From Paraspadella gotoi (lineage: Eukaryota > Chaetognatha): a stretch of 64,000 bases of DNA. The notes beneath the pieces were generated by a model. That model was not told the DNA's origin and made no database searches. It saw only the letters and a program-made list of their open reading frames with translations. The DNA lies in assembly GCA_051294375.1 (NCBI GenBank), contig CM119266.1:9184538-9248537 (forward strand), given 5' to 3'. Below are positions 56,265 to 64,000 of the stretch, one piece after another. Numbering within the stretch: position 1 is the first letter of the stretch; the number at the start of each line of letters is the position of its first letter. A program made the position numbers and the translations under genes.

Positions 56265-57500
56265 CCTCCCTAACATTTCTCTCTCTTTTTTTTCTATCTA
56301 TTTATCTATCTATCTAGGGTGGGGAAAGGGGATTTTTAAAGGGATGAGTTAGAAAATACGGAAACCCCGGGGCGGGGAAAACCGTGAAAAGTTTCGTATA
56401 AGTTTAGAGGAACGAGAGATAGAGAGAGAGGAGAGAGAGAAGAAAGAAAGTAAGAAAGAAAGTGAAAGGATAAAGAAGAAAAGAAAGAAAGAAAAGAAGA
56501 AAGAAGAAAGAAAGAAATAAGTAATAGAAAGAAAGAAAGGAAAGAAAAGATTAAGAAAGAAAGAAAAAAAAAACAGAAAAAAGAAAGATTAGATATATAG
56601 ATAAGATNNNNNNNNNNNNNNNNNNNNNNNNNTCTCTCTCTCTCTCTCTCTCTCGTTCCTCTTAATCTTTATACGAAACTTTTCCCGTTTTCCCCCGGGG
56701 TTTCCGTTTTTCTCCTCATCCCTTTAAATCCCCTTTCCCNNNNNNNNNNNNNNNNNNNNNNNNNNNNNNNNNNNNNNNNNNNNNNNNNNNNNNNNNNNNN
56801 NNNNNNNNNNNNNNNNNNNNNNNNNNNNNNNNNNNNNNNNNNNNNNNNNNNNNNNNNNNNNNNNNNNNNNNNNNNNNNNNNNNNNNNNNNNNNNNNNNNN
56901 NNNNNNNNNNNNNNNNNNNNNNNNNNNNNNNNNNNNNNNNNNNNNNNNNNNNNNNNGGGGGGGGGGACCGGAATTCGGAACGGAGGATTTTGATCGCTGA
57001 ATGTTGACCGCGGAAGACAATGACCGTTTTGACCAGTTCAATTGATCGAATAAACAATGAGAACGAATTAAAAAAAGATAAAATTATCTATATTTGTTAA
57101 GGTATATCGAAACTCGAAAACTTTTTTTCTCCTGACAAAAGTAAAGGTATATATAGAAATTCTAGTAATGCATAACTTTCATGTTTTCTCATTACCGCAT
57201 GCGATAAACATTATAACAGTTGAAAATAGCCTACGACGTTGTGAATTAAAATACGTTAAAAATGAAATTAAAAAAAATATAAAGTCCGATAAATCTCGTA
57301 TAAAGTTTTAATGAACCTCATCGGACTAAAATTTAATTCGTAGTATTAACGGTAGAAATAATGTTAATATTCGATGTGTGGGAATAAAATCCGAAAGAAT
57401 ATTAAAAAAAATAATTAACGGACATCTAATGTAAGATAACAGAAGAAGAAGGCACGACGTTGTTGTTGTTTGTTTTTGTTAGAATTTGCTTTTGTTATTG
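56265..57500. other. Inverted repeat around a gap, low complexity, and a 217-N gap
   Basis: 56315-56415 and 56653-56739 are reverse complements (AAAGGGGAT.., ACCCCGGGG.., AAAAGTTTCGTATAA) across the gap 56608-56632. Purine-only sequence fills the space between. Another gap is at 56740-56956. Confidence 0.7.
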
Positions 57501-57837
57501 TTTGTTTTTGTTATGTTTGTAATGGTTCATGTTTTTTATTGTAAGTTTTTGTCATTTTCTGTTTTCGTTAATTTATGTTTTCGTTGTTGTTTTTGTTATT
57601 AATAGTAATGGTTATATTTTGTTGTTGTTGTTGTTTTGGGTTTCACGTCGTGAAAATCTTGAACGGAATCGAGGAATCACTGAAGAACGCAAGCTTTGCT
57701 TCCCTGGACATCCGCCGAGGAGAGGCCGTTGGTCAGCGATCGTGAATGGTTCTTCCTTATCATTTGATGTCCACGAATTATCTTGAGAGAAAAAGAGAAA
57801 TTATTTGACAAACTCAAACACAGAAAGACGCGGACAG

Positions 57838-58002
57838 GGCAGATATTCCGCAAGTTCGACGCAGTTCACGCCGCGTAGAGTACACTCGTGCCCGACCAAA
57901 CCTGCCGTCCAGACGCCAGCGTCCCCTCGCGAGCGAAATCCAGGACTGAATAAGCAGAACGATGTTCTTTACAATGACATATCGCGGTCATATCCTCGGA
58001 AG
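57838..58002 (+). CDS. Candidate exon of an unknown plus-strand gene
   Basis: Acceptor GCGGACAG|GGC, 55 open codons (GRYSASSTQFTPRRVHSCPT, KPAVQTPASPRERNPGLNKQ, NDVLYNDISRSYPRK), donor CGGAAG|GTATGG, phase 0. The composition is protein-like and the flanks are AT-rich, but no family is recognised. A possible continuation is at 58732-58854. Confidence 0.33.
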
Positions 58003-58731
58003 GTATGGTCTCCGTGTTCAAAAAAAGTTATCTAAATGAGGGGTCTAGGATAGGGTTTGACGCTTTCCGTCCGAAATAGACCCGGAGAGGGAGAAGGGAA
58101 ACAACGAGTCTTAATAAGAACCAGTTTTGTTTAAACTCCTTTGGAATGCATTGGCACTCAGCACTGAATCTCAACCAATCGCTTTCGTTGTATTTGTTTA
58201 ACTCTATATCTTATAATTTATGCTTGTTGTCAAAAAACTCAAACCATTTCGAGACTGCGATACATACAAAAAAAATGAACAAATATTGACTCTTACATTT
58301 TTAAATTTTTAACTCCAGAGAACTTCGAGGAGTCAGAAAAAAAAGAGCAATTTAGAAAGAGGAGAGTGGAATGATGAGCGAGGGGAGAAGATGGAAAGAG
58401 AGAGAGAGAGAGAGAGAGAGGGGAGAGAGAGAGAGAGGAGAGAGAGAGAGGAGAACGAGGAGAGATGGAGAGAGAGAGATGAGAGAATGAACGTTGATCA
58501 TCTGATCTATATGCGNNNNNNNNNNNNNNNNNNNNNNNNNAGCCATAAAATATAAAGATATAAAGATTCACAAATACAGACGAAAGCATGGATTCAGCCC
58601 AAGCAAAAAAAAGTTACGTTCAACAAAAACTGGTCTTAGTTTCCTCCCAACTCCGTCTATTCGGACGAAACTCCCTACAAACTTTGACCCGGATGAAACC
58701 TCCGAGATATGACCCGGATGTCATTGTAAAG

Positions 58732-58854
58732 AACACGTTCTGCTTTCGCGCCGCGAGGAGGAGCTGGCGTCGACGTCGCACGTCAAGCGGTGACGTCGAC
58801 TTGCGGAATCCGCGTCTCCCGATTCAAAATGAGGATCCTGATGGAAAATTATAA
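58732..58854 (+). CDS. Candidate terminal exon of the same unknown gene
   Basis: It opens in phase 0 after GTAAAG and reads NTFCFRAARRSWRRRRTSS then GDVDLRNPRLPIQNEDPDGK, Leu and TAA. An AATAAA lies at 59004-59009. The polypyrimidine tract before the acceptor is weak, so the link to 57838-58002 is tentative. Confidence 0.27.
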   Translation, partial: NTFCFRAARRSWRRRRTSSGDVDLRNPRLPIQNEDPDGKL

Positions 58855-59003
58855 TTGATAATGGTAGAGTGATCGATGATCGATGATCAATGAACAATAA
58901 GTAATAAGTATATATATATATTTATAATAATTTTGAACAAAAAAAAGAGACGGCCAAGGCGTCCGGACCGTCTTGGACATTATTTTGATACTATTCTTTA
59001 ATT

Positions 59004-59009
59004 AATAAA
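59004..59009 (+). terminator. Possible polyadenylation signal
   Basis: AATAAA 150 bp after the candidate stop at 58854. In AT-rich DNA this hexamer is common by chance. Confidence 0.2.
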
Positions 59010-59113
59010 AGGACTCATCAGCTTAGACATATTATTTTAAATATTTTAGTCATTGCCTTCGTGATTTAAGTCACCAACTGACCAATCGCACTGAAGTATT
59101 TAGATAATCCTTT

Positions 59114-59144
<31 letters not shown>

Positions 59145-60543
59145 NNNNNNNNNNNNNNNNNNNNNNNNNNNNNNNNNNNNNNNNNNNNNNNNNNNNNNNN
59201 NNNNNNNNNNNNNNNNNNNNNNNNNNNNNNNNNNNNNNNNNNNNNNNNNNNNNNNNNNNNNNNNNNNNNNNNNNNNNNNNNNNNNNNNNNNNNNNNNNNN
59301 NNNNNNNNNNNNNNNNNNNNNNNNNNNNNNNNNNNNNNNNNNNNNNNNNNNNNNNNNNNNNNNNNNNNNNNNNNNNNNNNNNNNNNNNNNNNNNNNNNNN
59401 NNNNNNNNNNNNNNNNNNNNNNNNNNNNNNNNNNNNNNNNNNNNNNNNNNNNNNNNNNNNNNNNNNNNNNNNNNNNNNNNNNNNNNNNNNNNNNNNNNNN
59501 NNNNNNNNNNNNNNNNNNNNNNNNNNNNNNNNNNNNNNNNNNNNNNNNNNNNNNNNNNNNNNNTATAACATAACTCCTGAGACCCTTTCTGCCTTTCTGC
59601 CCACCAAAAAACCGTCATTTCCACCTATCCCTGGCCCTTACCTTTCCTAAATGACCAATTCGAAAGACGGACCAAAGTGTACTTACCCAGCGCCTTATGA
59701 AATGTGGATGCTATTTTATTCGAATACGACGAGGTTGTACAGTACAATCAAAATCAACAAATAGGTACAACTAATACAAATAAATTTTCGATTCATTCAA
59801 TAAATAAACTATCTTGCACATGGCTTGGTTGAGTTGAGACCTCTTACAAAACAATAACATAGCAAGGCCGTGTGTAAAGACTCTCTCACACCCAAGTTTA
59901 GGGTGCCTGGCTTCCCTATCAACGAAGTGGTGTATCATTTCAAAGACCACTCCCTTGAGTATCAGATCGTGTATTACATTATATTATCGTGTTATATTAT
60001 ATTATATTAGTAGATTATTATATTATATCAAATTATACTCCGCAATACAAGGAGCCTACCGTTATAAAATTGATACATCCCAGCGATATTTTGATTCATC
60101 TCCCTACCTAAAACTCACCTTCGTCCCGTTTTCGATCGTGAACCGACCTTATTTTTCCCCAACTTCACCCGCAACTAAACTCAGCACTAACCGAGCCCGG
60201 CGGAAAGGGCCGCTCACGACATAAATCTTGCCTTACTTCTCTCCTGGTTTCGACTTACCTTTCAGACTTTCCCTCCTGTTTCCGTCCCCCACCCCGCATC
60301 TTTCCTTACCTTCCCCTTCCACCCAGACCCTTACAAAAGCTGCTCCGTTCGGTAGGAGGAAGGGGGGGTGAGTTGTTAGCAGTTGGAGAGCCTCTGTTTA
60401 CGTCGTTAGTTTTCATATCCGCTCTTGGGCGTGGCTGCCAGCGATGTATCTCATCCCGTTACCGTTTCGCTGATGTTGTTTTCCCTTTTTTTATGTTTAT
60501 TACTTTGTATATATATAAAAAAAGGTTAGCCTCTGGGTTTTTT

Positions 60544-60666
60544 AGCCCGGTGGTCGCCTAGCAGTTAAGAGGGACGGGGCGCTTAACCAGCCTGATCCGA
60601 AGCTCAGGGACTGCTTATATTGAGCGGTTCTGTCACTGACACATAACAATTATTACTGTCTCTTCA
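60544..60666 (+). mobile_element. 5'-truncated TRIM LTR
   Basis: It begins inside the tRNA-like T arm (TAGCCCGGTGGTCGCC) and runs to TGTCTCTTCA. The short GTAACAC..GTGTTAC hairpin is deleted relative to other copies. Confidence 0.7.
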
Positions 60667-62044
60667 CTTTTAACATTTTTTTAGAAAACAACACGAACGT
60701 CCTCATCCCAATAATAGATACATAATATTAGATGAAAATAATGATAAAATAAAAATACAAAAAATAGATTAATAAAAAATATTAAATTTTTTTAAAAATC
60801 TAAAATAAACAAGTAATTTTACAATTTTCTTAGCAGATCATGCTTGTTCTGGGTAAGGTTAACTTTTAAAACGTATTAAAAAATGACGACGGGAGACGGA
60901 TTACGAACCGACTTTGTGCAAAATTGTAAAAAAAGGAGGAAATGATTAAGAACCACGTTTCCCGGCGCTTTAGTTTCGATTTGGGATCAACCGAGGCTCA
61001 GATGCGCAAAAATTTTTATTTTTTTATTAAATTATAAGAAACCATTGATCTACATCGTAAATTTTCCAAACGCCATTTCCCTTGATCCAAAACGACATAT
61101 CAGAAGTTAAATTTGATAAATATTAACAAAATCGTTGTCTAATTGTAGATATTTTTTTATGAAAGAAATTTTTTGAAAAAAAGGCTGCTGGAATCAGAAT
61201 TTTCGGACGTCAATATGACAAAGTCGAACCATGATATTTTTCATATTTTTATGTTTTTGAAATTATTTCAATTTTCTTTTACGGGGTGTCTAAGGAAACC
61301 TTTGAAATCTCTAGACCCGGAAACGAACGTTTGGGTCTCCCATCCTTTGAAATCGAGGGTTTTAACTTTCCATCTCTCATGAAATATTTTCCCGCGATTA
61401 TTTAGTAGCATCTTTCATTTACGAACGAGTGATTTTGTTTTTATTTTTGGTTTGTATTAAGTACAGTAAGTGTTTTTTTGTTGTTGTTGTTTTTTGAGTG
61501 ACATAACCGAATTTCCAGATGCCATCGACTGATTCCAACTTCTATTAATATGAGCACATTATTTTACAGTTAACTCCCTTTACTTTTATTCCCACAGTAC
61601 CCCTGTCCTCTCTTCCCCCAACCCAACGCAATCCAACTTGTCTTTAACGGTTTAAAAACGTCCTAACGCTCACCGGGCGTGACGGAGGCGAGTGACGCTA
61701 ATGGCGTGACGCCATGACGTCACGGACTGAAACGACTCACCTCTCCGCGACTTTCTCCTTTTCTTTCGTCCTTCGCTTCGTCCTCCGTCTTTTAAGAGAA
61801 GAGGGCGCGACGATTGCCAATGTCCAAGACGTGTTACATCCGGGAGGCCATGATTTGAGTTCACATCCGGATGATTTACGAATCGAGAAGAAAAAAAAAG
61901 TTAACCGACGATGGGAAGGGGGAGAAAAATATTTAATTAACTAATGCGTAACTTTTTAGTTATTACGCGATTAATTACAATATTAAAACAAACAACTCAA
62001 GGTCCAGGACGGTGCTGCAATAAGGTGCTGTAATGCGGTGCAGT

Positions 62045-62072
62045 GCCGCTGAAGCGTCGCGACTTCAGCGGC
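62045..62072. repeat. Perfect 10-bp-stem hairpin
   Basis: GCCGCTGAAG and CTTCAGCGGC are separated by CGTCGCGA. It lies in a CpG-rich block (62030-62115) that stands out from its AT-rich surroundings. Confidence 0.6.
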
Positions 62073-62570
62073 GCCCCCTCGTTGCGTCGGCGCCGCCACC
62101 TTAGCGAGCGACGTAAACAATGATCGTCAAACAAAAACAAAAGAAGAACCAAATTGATTGGATGAGAAGGAGAGAGAAGAGAAGAAAGAGAGAGAGAGAA
62201 GGGGAAAGCAGATGAGAGAAAACAAGAGAGAGAGAAGAGAATAATTTCAGATAAGTTTATCCTCTTAGTCGGTCGTCCGCTAAAATTCAATTTAATTTTA
62301 TAATTTTAATTTTAATTGTTTTCTTCGATTATTTTTAATTGACAAAAACGTCAAAGGCATTCGGTTTTTTATTGTTCCGATTTCGTAGAACGAGGTGGTT
62401 TGGGTGGTGGTTTGGGTGGTGGTTGGTGGTGGTTGCTGCCGTTTTTGCATCAATCCGATTGAAAGTCTCATTGGAGGAGAAAAAAAATGAGGTTTCAACA
62501 GGCTGGCAAGAGTTTTTAACCCAAACTGGGAACTTGGATCTTCAACTGAGAGGAAGGGATAGGAATAATA

Positions 62571-62804
62571 GATAGAGAAAGAGAGGGATAGAAAGATATA
62601 CGGACAGACGGACAGATTAAACTCAAGATAGAGAAAGAGAGAGATAGAAAGATATACGGACAGACGGACAGATTAAACTCAAGATAGAGAAAGAGAGAGA
62701 TAGAAAGATATACGGACAGACGGACAGATTAAACTCAAGATAGAGAAAGAGAGGGATAGAAAGATATACGGACAGACGGACAGACGGACAGATTAAACTC
62801 AAGA
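62571..62804. repeat. 56-bp tandem repeat, four units
   Basis: Units start at 62571, 62627, 62683 and 62739. Each has GATAGAGAAAGAGAG, GATAGAAAGATATACGGAC and AGATTAAACTCAA. The last unit carries one extra GGACAGAC. Confidence 0.9.
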
Positions 62805-62878
62805 CCCTCAGTTTCGCTCTTTCGATTAGAAACGAATTTTCTCCGACAGAAAAAGAAATTCCCCCCGCATTATCCTCC

Positions 62879-63360
62879 CATGCCACACTCCCCTGCCTTT
62901 CTCCGCCTGCCTTTCTCTCATGCCACTCTCCCCTGCCTTTCTCCCCTGCCTTTCTCTCATGCCACTCTCCCCTGCCTTTCTCCCCTGCCTTTCTTCTTCA
63001 TGCCACTCTCCCCTTGCCCTTTCTCCCATCGCCTTTCTCTCATGCCACTCTTCCCCTGCCTTTCTCCCTGCCTTTCTCTCATGCACTCTCCCCTGCCTTT
63101 CTCCCCTGCCTTCTCTTCATGCCACTCTCCCCTGCTGTCTCTCCCCTGCCTTTCTCTCATGCCACTCTCCCCTGCCCTTTCTCTCCTTTCTCTCATGCAC
63201 TTCTCCATGCCTTTCCCCCTGCCTTCTCCCCTGCACTCTCCCCTTGCCTTTCTCCCCTGGCTTTCTCATTCTGCCACTCTCCCCTGCCTTTTCTCCCATG
63301 CCATTCTTACCCTACCTTTCTCCCATGCCATTCTCCCCCTGCATTCATTCTCTTGACTTT
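62879..63360. repeat. 39-bp tandem repeat (CATGCCACTCTCCCCTGCC..), about 12 units
   Basis: The period is 39 bp (62879, 62918, 62957 and on), degrading to the right with indels. Since 39 is a multiple of three, it stays open in five of six frames, giving 13-residue peptide repeats on both strands. The overlapping long open frames here follow from the repeat and are not evidence of genes. Confidence 0.85.
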
Positions 63361-64000
63361 TCTGCTATTCAGACCACTAAGGTCCGCCCAACCCCCCCTA
63401 CCGACTCCAACTCGCCTCTGGGTTGTCCTCCGTAGGACAAAGTACGAAATCTGAGCTGCAGACCGGATTTAGCAGTCGCATTATTCATTCAGTAAACTCG
63501 TCAAAGGCAGGCGACTGTGCAGTGGGGGGGAAGCGCTTGTAGACTTCCGGCGCGCGGTCTTTTGTTTTTATTTCCTTATCTCTCCGGCCGCGCGTCTGTC
63601 GCCCAAGCCTTTGCCTCTTCTTCTTTTTTTTTTATGCGTTTTGTTTCTTTCTACGAGAGAGAGAGAGAAGAGAGAGATGAGAGAGACGAGCAGATTGAGA
63701 GACGAGAGAGGAGAGAGAGCAGAGAGAGAAAGAGAGAGAGATTAAAGTTAATTAATTTATTCACAAACTTAAAAAGCGAGGTTAAAAATAAAGTTTTATT
63801 CTCCTAAATTTTTTTACGATTTTAAAATAGCTTCTGCAAGAACTTATTTATTCGATAATTAGTTAAAATATTGTTTTTTTTTCCTTTTTAAGTTTGTAAA
63901 TAACTAACGGTTTGAATACTGCCTTTTTCATTCACCAGCTGTTTGTTCGCAGGTGCGAATGTATACAATATTTTTCTTCTTTGTAATGGAGTTGTCAAGT
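63361..64000. other. No gene recognised at the right edge
   Basis: A GC-moderate stretch, short GA tract (63653-63740) and AT-rich DNA. Nothing is diagnostic. Confidence 0.5.

Larger units (their letters stand above)
59564..62340. other. No convincing gene
   Basis: An interspersed repeat relative (59745-59960), a truncated TRIM LTR (60544-60666), AT-rich DNA, then a GC-richer stretch with a CRE (61715) and the 62045 hairpin. A promoter or CpG island near 61.7-62.1 kb is possible, but no exon is supported. Confidence 0.5.

Noticed and set aside
62571-63360. CRISPR-like array
   Set aside because: The units are directly tandem with no unique spacers, and this is a eukaryotic sequence.
62880-63435. 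Overlapping frames of up to 171 codons on both strands
   Set aside because: Explained by a 39-bp repeat whose period is divisible by three.

Overview
This is animal (most likely marine-invertebrate) nuclear DNA. Genes are split by introns with GT-AG borders, coding sequence is sparse, and the window is full of microsatellites, SINE-like repeats, foldback elements and assembly gaps. I cannot name the species. Two genes are well supported, both on the minus strand and both in diacylglycerol/monoacylglycerol metabolism.

(1) About 2.6-11.9 kb holds the 5' part of a type I diacylglycerol kinase (DGK alpha/beta/gamma class). Three small exons (11780-11846, 7742-7818, 7413-7584) join in phase and encode the conserved N-terminal recoverin-homology (RVH) domain. 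Four more candidate exons (5.9-2.6 kb) would encode a long Ser/Thr-rich linker. EF hands, C1 domains and the kinase domain must lie beyond the left edge.

(2) 34292-43577 holds a complete six-exon alpha/beta-hydrolase gene, closest by eye to ABHD6/monoacylglycerol lipase. All exon phases agree, the predicted protein is 312 aa, and the Ser-Asp-His triad is intact.

Layout. 1-9.3 kb: DGK linker exons, introns and low-complexity DNA. 9.3-16.3 and 16.3-23.2 kb: a direct tandem duplication of about 6.9 kb that duplicates DGK exon 1. 23.3-24.26 and 27.1-28.06 kb: a second direct duplication of about 1 kb, separated by an AT-rich 2.8 kb insert with a foldback element. 28-33.5 kb: GA/CT tracts, a promoter-like CCAAT cluster, a 5'-truncated LINE reverse transcriptase and a hammerhead-like hairpin. 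33.5-35.3 kb: two complete miniature LTR elements (TRIMs). 35.3-43.95 kb: hydrolase gene introns, with a 9-bp minisatellite, a 30-bp array and a nested 3.4 kb transposon with an 8-bp target duplication. 43.95-45.7 kb: a segment that reappears inverted at 54.48-56.26 kb. 45.86-54.48 kb: an indel-ridden second copy of 35.3-43.95 kb carrying a broken, 3'-truncated hydrolase copy. 56.3-64 kb: gaps, low-complexity DNA, a weak plus-strand gene candidate (57.8-58.9 kb), a truncated LTR, and 56-bp and 39-bp tandem repeats.

The most novel item is the TRIM family. LTRs of about 230 bp flank a non-coding interior of about 175 bp that has a primer-binding-site-like start and a polypurine tract. Every LTR carries a tRNA-like domain with a 7-bp acceptor stem and a canonical T arm, which parallels the plant Cassandra TRIMs that carry 5S rRNA. 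Solo and truncated LTRs occur elsewhere in the window, and one solo LTR marks the breakpoint of the inverted segment. All readings are by eye; no database was searched.
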